Origin: Mycolicibacterium fortuitum subsp. fortuitum
Lineage (GTDB): Bacteria > Actinomycetota > Actinomycetes > Mycobacteriales > Mycobacteriaceae
Length of the DNA stretch: 64,000 nucleotides
Reading direction: 5' to 3'
NCBI RefSeq assembly: GCF_022179545.1
Contig: NZ_AP025518.1
Location: 4,960,001-5,024,000, forward strand
A program made the position numbers and the translations under genes. How positions within the stretch are numbered: position 1 is the stretch's first letter; each line of letters starts with the position of its first letter. Below, piece after piece: positions 26,939-36,041 of the stretch. The notes under the pieces were generated by a model that was not told the DNA's origin, ran no database searches, and saw nothing but the letters and a program-made list of their open reading frames with translations.

Positions 26939-27799
26939 ATGAAATTCTCCAACCTGCTCCGCCAACACGCAGCCGCCCTGCGGGCGCTGCTGGTGCTCAC
27001 CGTGATCCTGGGGATCGGCTATCCGGTCTTCATCTGGCTGGTGGCCCAGATCCCCGGCCTGCGCGACAAAGCCGACGGGTCACTGATCGAGGCGAACGGA
27101 AAACCTGTGGGCAGCAGCCTGATCGGTCAGTCCTTCACCGATACCGACGGCAACCCGCTGCCCCGGTACTTCCAGAGCCGGCCGTCGATGGCCGGTGACG
27201 GGTACGACCCGATGGCCACCAGTGCGAGCAACCTCGGCCCGGAAAGCATTGTGGACCAACCCGACAAGCCCAGCCTGCTCACCCAGGTGTGCACGCGCAG
27301 CGCAGCCATCGGCAAGCTCGACGGTGTCGACGGCGCCCGCCCGTTCTGCACCGGAGGCGGTGTGGGAGCAGTGCTGTCGGTGATCGGCCCGCGGGATGCT
27401 CGCGGAAACGTCGTGCACCCCACCAAGGTGGTCAGCGTCAACGAGCCGTGCGACACCACCACGACCGCGTTCCTCAACACCTACGAAGGTGTCCGGGTGG
27501 AATGCGCGAAGGCCGGTGAGGACTACAGCTTCGGCCTGATCGTGCCGATCCGCGGCAACGCACCCGCCCACCCGCAGGTGCCGGCCGATGCCGTCACCGC
27601 CAGCGGCAGCGGGCTCGACCCGCACATCTCGCCGGCCTACGCCGATCTGCAGGTCAACCGGGTGGCCAAGGCTCGCGGCCTGAACCCGGATCTGGTGCGC
27701 TCGATGGTGGCCCAGCACACCGACGGACGCACCCTGGGCTTCTTCGGCGAACCGCGGGTCAACGTGCTCGAACTCAACATCGCCCTCGACGGGCTGTAG
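26939..27799 (+). CDS. kdpC: KdpC with a large actinobacterial insertion
   Basis: The 286-residue product keeps the KdpC layout: one N-terminal helix (about 13-38), SLIGQSFTD, PRYFQSRPS, and a C-terminal HISPAYADLQVNRVAKARGL with NVLELNIAL. KdpC is normally about 190 residues; here about 90 extra residues (roughly 110-205) separate the halves and hold four cysteines (QVCTR, PFCTGG, EPCDT, VECAK), suggesting an outer domain with disulfides. KdpC is the periplasmic-side subunit that raises ATP affinity. kdpD starts 19 nt later. Confidence 0.92.
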   Translation: MKFSNLLRQHAAALRALLVLTVILGIGYPVFIWLVAQIPGLRDKADGSLIEANGKPVGSSLIGQSFTDTDGNPLPRYFQSRPSMAGDGYDPMATSASNLGPESIVDQPDKPSLLTQVCTRSAAIGKLDGVDGARPFCTGGGVGAVLSVIGPRDARGNVVHPTKVVSVNEPCDTTTTAFLNTYEGVRVECAKAGEDYSFGLIVPIRGNAPAHPQVPADAVTASGSGLDPHISPAYADLQVNRVAKARGLNPDLVRSMVAQHTDGRTLGFFGEPRVNVLELNIALDGL

Positions 27800-27818
27800 G
27801 CACGAGGATGATGGTCTT

Positions 27819-30356
27819 GTGAGTACGCCGTCGTCCAGCCCCGCCAAACGCGGTGAGCTGCGCATATATCTGGGCGCGGCCCCCGGCGTGGGCAAGACGT
27901 ACGCCATGCTCGGCGAGGCGCACCGCCGACTCGAGCGTGGTACCGACCTGGTTGCCGCAGTGGTGGAGACGCACGGACGTAGGAAAACTGCCGAGCTTCT
28001 TGAGGGCATCGAGACCATCCCGCCGCGCTACGTCGAGTACCGGGGAGGCCGTTTCCCGGAGCTCGACGTGGCCGCGGTGCTCGCTCGTAACCCGCAGGTG
28101 GTGTTGGTCGACGAACTCGCCCACACCAACACTCCGGGCAGCAAGAACCCCAAACGCTGGCAGGACGTCGAGGAACTGCTCGCCGCCGGGATCACCGTGA
28201 TCTCCACGGTCAACGTCCAGCATCTGGAGAGCCTCAACGACGTCGTCACCCAGATCACCGGAATCGAGCAGCAGGAGAAGGTTCCCGACGAGGTCGTCCG
28301 GGCGGCCGATCAGATCGAGCTGGTCGACATCACCCCGGAGGCATTGCGGCGCAGGCTGTCCCACGGCAACGTGTACGCACCCGAACGCGTCGATGCCGCA
28401 CTGTCCAACTACTTCCGCCGCGGAAACCTCACCGCGCTGCGGGAACTGGCGCTGCTGTGGCTGGCCGATCAGGTCGACGCCGCCCTGGCCAAGTATCGGG
28501 CCGACAACAAGATCACCGATACCTGGGAGGCCCGCGAACGCGTCGTCGTCGCCGTGACCGGCGGTGCCGAGTCGGAAACCCTGGTGCGCAGGGCTTCCCG
28601 GATCGCATCGAAGTCCAGCGCCGAGCTGATGGTGGTGCACGTCGTTCGCGGAGACGGACTTTCCGGGGTCTCGGCACCCCAGATGGGCAAGGTGCGAGAG
28701 CTGGCGGCCAGCCTGGGGGCCACCGTGCACACCGTCGTCGGCGACGACGTACCCGCCGCATTGCTGGATTTCGCCCGCGAACGAAACGCCACCCAGCTGG
28801 TGCTCGGCACGTCGCGGCGGTCCCGCTGGGCAAGGATTTTCGAAGAGGGCATCGGCCCGGCTGTGGTGCAGCAGTCAGGCAAGATCGACGTTCACATGGT
28901 GACCCATGACCAGGCCCGGCGCGGGTTCGGCTGGGCGACCGCCACACCCCGGCAACGCCACATCGCATCCTGGCTTGCCGCCGTGGTCGTTCCGTCCGCG
29001 ATCTGCCTGCTGATCGTCGGGGTACTGGATCCGATCCTCGGGGTCAGCGGCGAGAGCGCACTGTTTTTCATCGGCGTGCTGGTCGTCGCGCTTCTGGGTG
29101 GTGTCGCGCCCGCGGCGCTGTCGGCCCTGCTGTCCGGGCTGCTGTTGAACTACTTCCTGGTGGCGCCGCGACACACATTCACCATCTCCGAGCCCGACAG
29201 CGCGGTCACCGTCGTGGTGCTGCTGCTGGTCGCCGTGGCGGTCGCCGCACTCGTTGACGGGGCGGCCAGCCGGGCTCGCGAAGCCCGGAAAGCCTCGCAG
29301 GAGGCCGAACTGCTGACCCTGTTCGCCGGGTCTGTGCTGCGCGGCGCCGATCTGACCACCCTGTTGGAACGGTTGCGCGAGACCTACTCCCAACGGGCCG
29401 TCAGCCTGCTGCGAGAACAGAACGGAACCGCGGAGATCGTCGCGTGCGTCGGCACCAAGCCGTGCGCCGAGGTGGACACCGCCGACACCGCGATCGAAGT
29501 CGGAGACGACGAGTTCTGGCTGTTGATGGCCGGACGCAAACTCGCTGCCCGTGACCGCCGCGTGCTCAGCGCAGTCGCCAAACAGGCTGCCGGACTGGTC
29601 AAACAACGCGAACTCACGGAGGAAGCGAGCAAAGCCGCAGCCATCGCACAAGCCGACGAACTGCGGCGCTCACTGCTCTCCGCGGTCAGCCACGACCTGC
29701 GCACCCCACTGGCAGCGGCCAAGGCGGCGGCGTCGAGTCTGCGCAGCGAGGACATCGACTTCTCCGCCGAGGACACCGCCGAACTGCTGGCCACCATCGA
29801 GGAATCCGTCGACGCCCTCACCGCGCTCGTCGGCAACCTGCTGGACTCCTCGCGGCTGTCAGCAGGAGTGGTTCGCCCCGAACTGCGCCGCGTCTATCTC
29901 GAGGAGACCGTGCAACGCGCTTTGCTCGGAATCAGCAAGGGCACCACCGGATTCACCCGGGAAGGACTGGACCGGGTCAAGGTCGAGGTCGGTGACGCCG
30001 TCGCGATGGCTGACGCCGGGCTACTGGAGCGGGTGCTGGCCAACCTGATCGACAATGCCCTGCGGTATGCGCCGGAGGGGCCCATCCGGGTCAGTGCCGG
30101 GCAGGTGGCCGACCGGGTGCTGATCGCGGTGATCGACGAAGGACCCGGGATGCCGCGCGGCGCCGAGGAACAACTGTTCGCACCGTTCCAACGGCTCGGC
30201 GATCACAACACGACCATCGGTGTCGGCCTGGGCCTGTCCGTGGCGCGCGGCTTCGTCGAAGCCATGGGCGGGACCATCTCGGCGACCGATACCCCCGGCG
30301 GCGGTCTTACCGTCGAAATCGACCTTGCGGCACCACCAAAGGACGACGCCCTATGA
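27819..30356 (+). CDS. kdpD: KdpD, K+-responsive sensor histidine kinase
   Basis: The 845-residue product has the N-terminal KdpD domain with Walker A GAAPGVGKTYAML (about 18-30) and DELAHTN, a USP-like domain (about 240-360), four closely spaced helices (about 390-485), a GAF-like part, HisKA AVSHDLRTPLAAAK with the phospho-His near residue 630, and an ATPase domain (NLIDNALRYAPEG, DEGPGMP, GVGLGLSVARG). It senses low K+ or turgor and phosphorylates KdpE. The stop overlaps the kdpE ATG. Confidence 0.96.
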   Translation: MSTPSSSPAKRGELRIYLGAAPGVGKTYAMLGEAHRRLERGTDLVAAVVETHGRRKTAELLEGIETIPPRYVEYRGGRFPELDVAAVLARNPQVVLVDELAHTNTPGSKNPKRWQDVEELLAAGITVISTVNVQHLESLNDVVTQITGIEQQEKVPDEVVRAADQIELVDITPEALRRRLSHGNVYAPERVDAALSNYFRRGNLTALRELALLWLADQVDAALAKYRADNKITDTWEARERVVVAVTGGAESETLVRRASRIASKSSAELMVVHVVRGDGLSGVSAPQMGKVRELAASLGATVHTVVGDDVPAALLDFARERNATQLVLGTSRRSRWARIFEEGIGPAVVQQSGKIDVHMVTHDQARRGFGWATATPRQRHIASWLAAVVVPSAICLLIVGVLDPILGVSGESALFFIGVLVVALLGGVAPAALSALLSGLLLNYFLVAPRHTFTISEPDSAVTVVVLLLVAVAVAALVDGAASRAREARKASQEAELLTLFAGSVLRGADLTTLLERLRETYSQRAVSLLREQNGTAEIVACVGTKPCAEVDTADTAIEVGDDEFWLLMAGRKLAARDRRVLSAVAKQAAGLVKQRELTEEASKAAAIAQADELRRSLLSAVSHDLRTPLAAAKAAASSLRSEDIDFSAEDTAELLATIEESVDALTALVGNLLDSSRLSAGVVRPELRRVYLEETVQRALLGISKGTTGFTREGLDRVKVEVGDAVAMADAGLLERVLANLIDNALRYAPEGPIRVSAGQVADRVLIAVIDEGPGMPRGAEEQLFAPFQRLGDHNTTIGVGLGLSVARGFVEAMGGTISATDTPGGGLTVEIDLAAPPKDDAL

Positions 30357-31051
30357 CATCGACCGCACCCAAGACCCGCGTACTGGTGATCGACGACGAG
30401 CCTCAGATCCTGCGTGCCCTGCGGATCAACCTGTCGGTGCGCGGCTACGAGGTCGACACCGCCACCGACGGCGGGCAGGGCCTGCGCGCCGCCGCCGATC
30501 ACCGGCCCGATGTGATCGTGCTGGACCTCGGCCTGCCCGACATGTCGGGCATCGAGGTGCTGGCCGGCCTGCGCGGTTGGCTGTCGGCTCCCGTGATCGT
30601 GCTCTCGGCCCGCACCGACTCGTCGGACAAAGTCGAGGCGCTCGATGCCGGCGCTGACGATTACGTCACCAAACCCTTTGGTATGGACGAATTCCTGGCC
30701 CGGCTGCGGGCAGCCGTGCGTCGTGGAGCGGCGGCCTCCGAAACCGATGAGCCCGTCATCGAAACGTCCTCGTTCACCGTCGATCTCGCCGCCAAGAAGG
30801 TGACCAAGAACAACCACGAGGTGCACCTGACGCCCACCGAGTGGGGAATGTTGGAGATGCTGGTGCGCAACCGCGGCAAGTTGGTGGGCCGGGAGGAGCT
30901 GCTGCGTGAGGTGTGGGGCCCGGCCTATGCCAAGGAGACCCACTATCTGCGGGTGTACCTCGCGCAGTTGCGCCGCAAGCTCGAGGACGATCCGTCACAT
31001 CCGGTGCATCTGCTGACCGAGGCGGGGATGGGCTACCGCTTCCAGGAGTGA
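30353..31051 (+). CDS. kdpE: KdpE, OmpR-type response regulator
   Basis: The 232-residue product has a receiver domain (VLVIDDEPQ, phospho-Asp in VIVLDLGLPDMSG, switch Ser in VLSARTD, Lys in VTKPFG) and an OmpR winged helix (LTPTEWGMLEMLVRN, YLRVYLAQLRRKLE). It activates the kdp genes when phosphorylated by KdpD. It is the last gene of the operon (ATGA overlap) and is followed by a long palindrome. Confidence 0.95.
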   Translation: MTSTAPKTRVLVIDDEPQILRALRINLSVRGYEVDTATDGGQGLRAAADHRPDVIVLDLGLPDMSGIEVLAGLRGWLSAPVIVLSARTDSSDKVEALDAGADDYVTKPFGMDEFLARLRAAVRRGAAASETDEPVIETSSFTVDLAAKKVTKNNHEVHLTPTEWGMLEMLVRNRGKLVGREELLREVWGPAYAKETHYLRVYLAQLRRKLEDDPSHPVHLLTEAGMGYRFQE

Positions 31052-31060
31052 TTTCTCTCC

Positions 31061-31120
31061 GCGAGCAGACGCAAATGTCCCCGACACGCCGGAGAAAACG
31101 GTGCATTTGCGTCTGTTCGC
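31061..31120. terminator. Long palindrome after kdpE
   Basis: Arms 31061-31077 (GCGAGCAGACGCAAATG) and 31104-31120 pair with one G:T and a 26-nt loop, 10 nt after the kdpE stop and just before the convergent oxidoreductase end. The GCGAGCAGACGCAAAT core resembles a palindromic element I recall between convergent mycobacterial genes; a bidirectional terminator is the likely use. Confidence 0.55.
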
Positions 31121-31130
31121 GCGAGCAAGG

Positions 31131-32729
31131 TCAGCTGGAGCCCACGGTGAGCGCCAGGACGGCGCGGTTGAGCCGGCGCCGCGGCCAGCCGAGAATGCCG
31201 TCATCGGCCAGCGCTGCCCGTGCCGCGTTACGCCCGCAGATGCCGTGCACCCCTCCGCCGGGTGTCGCGCCGGCGCTGCCCAGGTAGACATTGGACACCG
31301 AGGTTTCCGCCCGGCCGAAACCCGGGGTCGGTCGGAAGATCACCTGTTGGAACAACTGTGCGGTTCCGCCGTTCACCGCGCCGGTGTGCAGGTTGGCGTC
31401 GCCGGCCTGAAGATCGGAGGGGCGCTGGATGGTGGTGCCGATGACCCGCTCGCCAAAACCCGGCGCATGCTGCTCGAGCACCGCACCCACGCGCTCGGCG
31501 AGCCGGTCGGCCGCCGCGTCGTCAGCGACCTCACGCGGCAGGTGCGTATAGGCCCAGGCACTTTCGGTTCCGCTCGGCGAGCGGCTGGGATCGGCAGTGG
31601 ACATCTGCCCGAACAGCATGAACGGCCGCCGCGGCAGGGTCGCGGTGTTCAGATCGGCCATCCAGCGGATGAGACCGTCGCGGTCTGCTCCCAGGTGCAC
31701 CGTGCCCACCTCGTTCAAACTCTTGGACCGCCATGGCACCGGTGCATCGAGAGCGAAGTTCAGCTTGAGAACCGGGGTGTCCCAGACGAAGCGATGCATA
31801 CTGTCTGCCACTGTGGCGGGGACCGCCTCCGCAGGCAACAACTTCTGATAGAGCCGGGGTGCCGAGGTATCGGCGATCACCGCTCGACGCACCCGCACCG
31901 TGGTCCCACCGGTCGTGTGCACGGCAACTGCTCGTCCGCCGCGGACGTCCACGCCCGAAACTTCACGGCCGCATTCGATGCGGGCCCCGGCCGATCGGGC
32001 CCGGTTGACCAGGGCCGCCGTCAGCTGTCCCGCACCGCCGACAGGCACCGGCCAGCCGCCGTCCTGGGCCATCATCAACAACAGGTAACCCATGACCCCG
32101 CTGCCCGGTGCGTCGATCGGCACATCGGCGTGCATCGCGTTGCCCAGCAACAGCAGTCGAGCACCTTCACCCTCGAAGAGCTGGTCGGCCATCACGCCCG
32201 CAGGCAGCAGCAACAGGTGGGCCAACCGCAGCGCCTCTCTGGTGCCGAGTTTGCGCAACAACCCCACCACGCCTCGTACCGGTGGAAACGGCGCGAACAG
32301 CGCCGACACGAGGTCGCCGCGAATACGCTCCCACTGCTCGAACAGCTCATACCAGCGCTGTCCATCGCCGCGCTGCCGGTGCTCCAACTCTGTTGCGGTG
32401 CGCTCGATCTCGCGGTAGATCACCGGGGCATCGTCATCTTCGGCCGAGCGCGGGTGCCCCACCACGGCCGGCGCGTGCGTCCAGCGCAAACCATGGCTCT
32501 CCAGGTCCAGCGCCTGCAAGGCGGGCGAGACCACTGACAAGGGATAGAAGGCGCTGTAAAGGTCGCTGATGTAACCCGGGAACAGCTCGGCGCTCTTCAC
32601 CGCTCCCCCGGGCTCGGGCTGCGCCTCCAGAACGATGACGTCCCAGCCCGCATCGGCCAGCATCGCCGCGGCAACCAGTCCGTTGTGCCCGGCGCCGATC
32701 ACCACTGCATCCGCGCTGTCACGGCTCAT
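31131..32729 (-). CDS. FAD-dependent phytoene-desaturase-like oxidoreductase
   Basis: The 532-residue product starts with the dinucleotide fold AVVIGAGHNGLVAAAML and VIVLEAQPEPGGAV (about 9-45) and ends with the carotenoid-oxidoreductase-type GSAGATPGGGVHGICGRNAAR. The GHNGL/GG.V.S wording matches the NAD(P)/FAD amine-oxidase/phytoene-dehydrogenase class. It probably desaturates or isomerises a hydrophobic polyene or lipid; substrate unknown. ATG 32729 overlaps the SRPBCC gene stop (ATGA); the upstream extension of the frame belongs to that gene's other frame. Confidence 0.85.
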   Translation of the reverse strand: MSRDSADAVVIGAGHNGLVAAAMLADAGWDVIVLEAQPEPGGAVKSAELFPGYISDLYSAFYPLSVVSPALQALDLESHGLRWTHAPAVVGHPRSAEDDDAPVIYREIERTATELEHRQRGDGQRWYELFEQWERIRGDLVSALFAPFPPVRGVVGLLRKLGTREALRLAHLLLLPAGVMADQLFEGEGARLLLLGNAMHADVPIDAPGSGVMGYLLLMMAQDGGWPVPVGGAGQLTAALVNRARSAGARIECGREVSGVDVRGGRAVAVHTTGGTTVRVRRAVIADTSAPRLYQKLLPAEAVPATVADSMHRFVWDTPVLKLNFALDAPVPWRSKSLNEVGTVHLGADRDGLIRWMADLNTATLPRRPFMLFGQMSTADPSRSPSGTESAWAYTHLPREVADDAAADRLAERVGAVLEQHAPGFGERVIGTTIQRPSDLQAGDANLHTGAVNGGTAQLFQQVIFRPTPGFGRAETSVSNVYLGSAGATPGGGVHGICGRNAARAALADDGILGWPRRRLNRAVLALTVGSS

Positions 32730-33199
32730 TCCGGCTCTGTCCGCCGCTCGGCCAATGACACCAGGCGTTCGGTGCATTCCCGGTTGCGTGGATAGACGGC
32801 CATCAACGCCAGCCGCCGCGGAATCCAGTTCAGCGGCCCGCCGACAGGGACTTCGGCCATTTCGACGCGCGATCCGGTGGGCGTGTCGGCGAGGCGCAAG
32901 ACGATGCGGGCCATTCCGAACGGACGGGTCTTGGCCAGCAGGACGATTTCTTCGGTAGGCGTGCAGGATTCGACCTCGGTCTCGTCGTTGACCACCAGCG
33001 GCCAGATACCGATGGTGTGGTGGATGACGCTGCCCGGCGCCGGCCAGTTCGCGTCGACCGCGCGCATGCGCGTGTTTCCCACCACCCACTGGGAGTACGT
33101 CCAACCGTCTGCAATCACGTCCCACACCTGTTGTCGCGTCGCTGTGGTGTCTCGCTTGACAGTCAGGGACGAGTCGACCGCTGCCGGTGAAGATTCCAT
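32726..33199 (-). CDS. SRPBCC (polyketide cyclase/lipid-binding fold) protein
   Basis: The 157-residue product has the START-like pattern of SRPBCC proteins: VKRDTTATRQQVWDVIADG near the start, W..GNTRM, a middle beta segment with PGSVIHHTIGIWP, and a C-terminal helix (LNWIPRRLALMAVYPRNRECTERL). Such proteins bind hydrophobic ligands. It is the middle gene of an operon with an SDR (22 nt upstream) and the desaturase-like enzyme (4-nt overlap), which suggests handling of the same lipid or polyene. Confidence 0.8.
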   Translation of the reverse strand: MESSPAAVDSSLTVKRDTTATRQQVWDVIADGWTYSQWVVGNTRMRAVDANWPAPGSVIHHTIGIWPLVVNDETEVESCTPTEEIVLLAKTRPFGMARIVLRLADTPTGSRVEMAEVPVGGPLNWIPRRLALMAVYPRNRECTERLVSLAERRTEPE

Positions 33200-33221
33200 G
33201 GCACGTGATCCTTTCGAGTTT

Positions 33222-34025
33222 TCATTGACGCCCGGCCGGGCTGGAGATGACCCGGCTCACAACGGCTTTGGCCGAGTCGGGTAGCACTCGGTTCGCCAGG
33301 CCCAGCACCTTGGACGGCACCGACGCGGCGACGACTTTGCGCCGGCCGCGCATCAACGCGGCGTAACCCTGTTCGGCCACCTCGGCCGGATCGTCCTTGG
33401 GTCCCCGTCCCATCACGGTGTCCTGCATGTGGCCGCGGCGGAAGAAGTTGGTGTCGGTCGGCCCCGGCATCAGCGCGGTGACGAAGACACCGGTATCCCG
33501 GAACTCGTCGTGCAGCGCCTCGGACAGTGACTGGATGTACGACTTGGAGGCGTTGTACACACTCTGCAGCGAACCGGGCATGGTCGCGGCGATCGACGAG
33601 GTGAACAGCACCTTGCCCGTTCCATGTGCCGCCATATCGCGCAGTACCAACTTGGCCAGCTGCGTGGTGGAGCGCACGTTGAGGTCGATGATCCCCAGGT
33701 CGGTCTCCAGATCGCCCTCGATGAACGGGCCGGCGCGGCCCGCACCGGCATTCAGCACGGCCACGTCAACGCGGCGTGCACCGTCGGTAGCGCCCTTGGT
33801 GACTGCGTAGTACAGCTGGTCGACGTCGTCGGGATTACGCAGATCCACCCGGATGGCCCGGGCATCCACCCCGCTGGCCCCGAGTTCTTCGGCGCGGGCA
33901 TGGACCGCTTCCTCGTCGGCCACCAGCACCAGGTCATACCCGTCGCCTGCGAGCAGTTTGGCCAACTCATATCCGATGCCGCTAGACGCTCCGGTCACCA
34001 GCGCCAGCGGAGAGGTGTCAGACAT
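33222..34025 (-). CDS. Short-chain dehydrogenase/reductase
   Basis: The 267-residue product is a classical SDR: TGASSGIGYELAK (cofactor site, about 11-23), VDVAVLNAGAGRAG (about 85-98), catalytic Ser in FTSSIAATM and Tyr-x3-Lys in YNASKSYIQSL, followed by LMPGPTDTNFF. It should oxidise or reduce an alcohol/ketone with NAD(P). First gene of the three-gene minus-strand operon. Confidence 0.88.
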   Translation of the reverse strand: MSDTSPLALVTGASSGIGYELAKLLAGDGYDLVLVADEEAVHARAEELGASGVDARAIRVDLRNPDDVDQLYYAVTKGATDGARRVDVAVLNAGAGRAGPFIEGDLETDLGIIDLNVRSTTQLAKLVLRDMAAHGTGKVLFTSSIAATMPGSLQSVYNASKSYIQSLSEALHDEFRDTGVFVTALMPGPTDTNFFRRGHMQDTVMGRGPKDDPAEVAEQGYAALMRGRRKVVAASVPSKVLGLANRVLPDSAKAVVSRVISSPAGRQ

Positions 34026-34160
34026 GCCCGCTGGGCTACCCCGCGCTGGTCACGTCAAACCTCGCCACGCCGGCCCGCTGGTCATCGGCAAAGGTCTGAT
34101 TTGTAGGTGTTTTGCGGGGTTGCGCGGACGTTGCACGTGACGCACATTACGGTTTGCGGT

Positions 34161-36041
34161 ATGTCCCCTGACGGTGCCGTTTACCGCGCGCTCTTCGAAG
34201 CCAGCCTCAGCGACCCTGCCACCTTCTGGGCCGACGCCGCCAAGGCCGTGACCTGGACCTCCGAGCCACAGCGCATCCTGGACGACACCAACCCACCGTT
34301 CTACCGCTGGTTCCCCGACGGCAAGCTCAACACCTGCGCGAACGCCCTGGACCGGCACGTCGCCGAACGCGGCGATCAAGCCGCGCTGATCTACGACTCC
34401 CCGGTCACCGGCACCAAGGCCAGCTACACCTACCTCGAGTTACGCGACGCCACCGCCCGGTTCGCCGGGGCCCTGCGTGGGCTCGGGGTGAACAAGGGCG
34501 ATCTCGTGGTGATCTACATGCCGATGGTGCCCGAGGCCGTGATCGCGATGCTGGCCTGCGCCCGGCTCGGCGCGGTGCACTCGGTGGTGTTCGGTGGATT
34601 CGCCGCCCACGAGCTGGCCACTCGCATCGATGACGCCCGCCCGGTGGTCGTGGTGAGTGCGTCCTGCGGCATCGAGCCGACCCGCACGGTCGAGTACAAA
34701 CCCATGCTGGATGCGGCCCTCGAGATCGCCGAGCACAAGCCCGGGGCTTGCGTCATCCTGCAGCGCGAGCAGTGCCCCTGCGAGTTGGTCGACGGGCGCG
34801 ACCACGACTGGCAGCAGCTCGTGACCCAAGCCCAGCCGGCCGAGCCGGTACCGGTGGCCGCCACTGACCCGCTGTACGTGCTGTACACGTCAGGAACCAC
34901 CGGCAAACCCAAGGGCATCGTCCGCGACAACGGCGGGCATGCGGTGGCCCTGTTGTGGAGCATGCGCCACATCTACGACGTGGCACCCGGCGACGTGTTC
35001 TGGGCGGCCTCCGACGTCGGCTGGGTGGTCGGCCACTCCTACATCGTGTATGCGCCGTTGCTCCTGGGCGCGACAACTGTTCTCTACGAAGGCAAACCAG
35101 TCGGCACACCCGACGCCGGGGCGTTCTGGCGTGTGGCGTCGGAGTACGGCGTCAAGGCGCTGTTCACCGCGCCGACGGCGATCCGGGCGATCAAGAAGGA
35201 AGATCCCGACGCCACCCGACTGGCCGACTACGACCTGTCCGGGCTGAAGTACCTGTTCCAGGCCGGCGAGCGACTGGACCCCGACACCTACCACTGGGCG
35301 GCCGACAAACTCGGCATACCGGTGGTCGACCACTGGTGGCAGACCGAGACCGGATGGGCAATCGCGGCCGACCCGATGGGTGTCGAACCGCTGCCGATCA
35401 AGGCCGGCTCGGCCACGGTCCCGATGCCCGGCTACGACGTGCAGATCCTGCGTTCGGACGGCACCCCGTGTGAAGCCGGCGAGGAAGGCGCGATCTGCAT
35501 CAAGCTGCCGCTGCCGCCGGGAACGTTGCCCACCCTGTGGGGCGACGACCATCGCTACGTCGCGTCGTATCTGTCGGCGTTCACCGGCTACTACCTCACC
35601 GGCGACGGCGGTTACCTGGACGCCGACGGCTACCTGTTCGTGATGGGCCGTACCGACGATGTGATCAACGTTGCCGGGCATCGGCTGTCAACCGGATCCA
35701 TCGAGGCCGTGCTGGCTGACCATCCGTCGGTGGCCGAATGCGCGGTGATCGGCGTCGCCGACGAGCTCAAGGGTCAGGTGCCGCGCGGTTTCGTGGTGCT
35801 CAAAACCGGGGCGTCCACCGAGGGAATCACCCAGGAGCTCGTGGACCGGGTGCGGGAAAGCATCGGCGCCGTAGCGGTTTTCAAGAAGGTCGACGTGGTA
35901 GCGGCGTTGCCGAAGACCCGCTCGGGCAAGATCCTGCGTAAGACCATGCGCGGGATCGCCGATGGGCGCGACGAGCCGGTGCCCTCCACCATCGAGGACC
36001 CCGCCGTGCTCGACGCCCTCAAGGATGTCTTGCAGCGCTAG
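34161..36041 (+). CDS. prpE: Propionyl-CoA synthetase-like acyl-CoA ligase
   Basis: The 626-residue product is an ANL-superfamily ligase: YTSGTTGKPKGIV (about 240-252), VVDHWWQTETGWAI, and the C-terminal LPKTRSGKILRK with the acetylatable Lys. The length and the WWQTETG wording fit acetyl/propionyl-CoA synthetases, and the N-terminal ALFEASLSDPATFWADAA resembles PrpE. It makes propionyl-CoA (possibly acetyl-CoA) from the acid, ATP and CoA. ATG 34161 begins at the conserved N-terminus; the longer frame to 34107 is unsupported. Its stop overlaps the convergent ctpJ stop in CTAG. Confidence 0.78.
   Translation: MSPDGAVYRALFEASLSDPATFWADAAKAVTWTSEPQRILDDTNPPFYRWFPDGKLNTCANALDRHVAERGDQAALIYDSPVTGTKASYTYLELRDATARFAGALRGLGVNKGDLVVIYMPMVPEAVIAMLACARLGAVHSVVFGGFAAHELATRIDDARPVVVVSASCGIEPTRTVEYKPMLDAALEIAEHKPGACVILQREQCPCELVDGRDHDWQQLVTQAQPAEPVPVAATDPLYVLYTSGTTGKPKGIVRDNGGHAVALLWSMRHIYDVAPGDVFWAASDVGWVVGHSYIVYAPLLLGATTVLYEGKPVGTPDAGAFWRVASEYGVKALFTAPTAIRAIKKEDPDATRLADYDLSGLKYLFQAGERLDPDTYHWAADKLGIPVVDHWWQTETGWAIAADPMGVEPLPIKAGSATVPMPGYDVQILRSDGTPCEAGEEGAICIKLPLPPGTLPTLWGDDHRYVASYLSAFTGYYLTGDGGYLDADGYLFVMGRTDDVINVAGHRLSTGSIEAVLADHPSVAECAVIGVADELKGQVPRGFVVLKTGASTEGITQELVDRVRESIGAVAVFKKVDVVAALPKTRSGKILRKTMRGIADGRDEPVPSTIEDPAVLDALKDVLQR

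Noticed and set aside
31131..33125. Long frame of 664 codons on the minus strand
   Set aside because: The first 132 codons lie antiphase inside the SRPBCC gene and have no homology; the enzyme starts at 32729.
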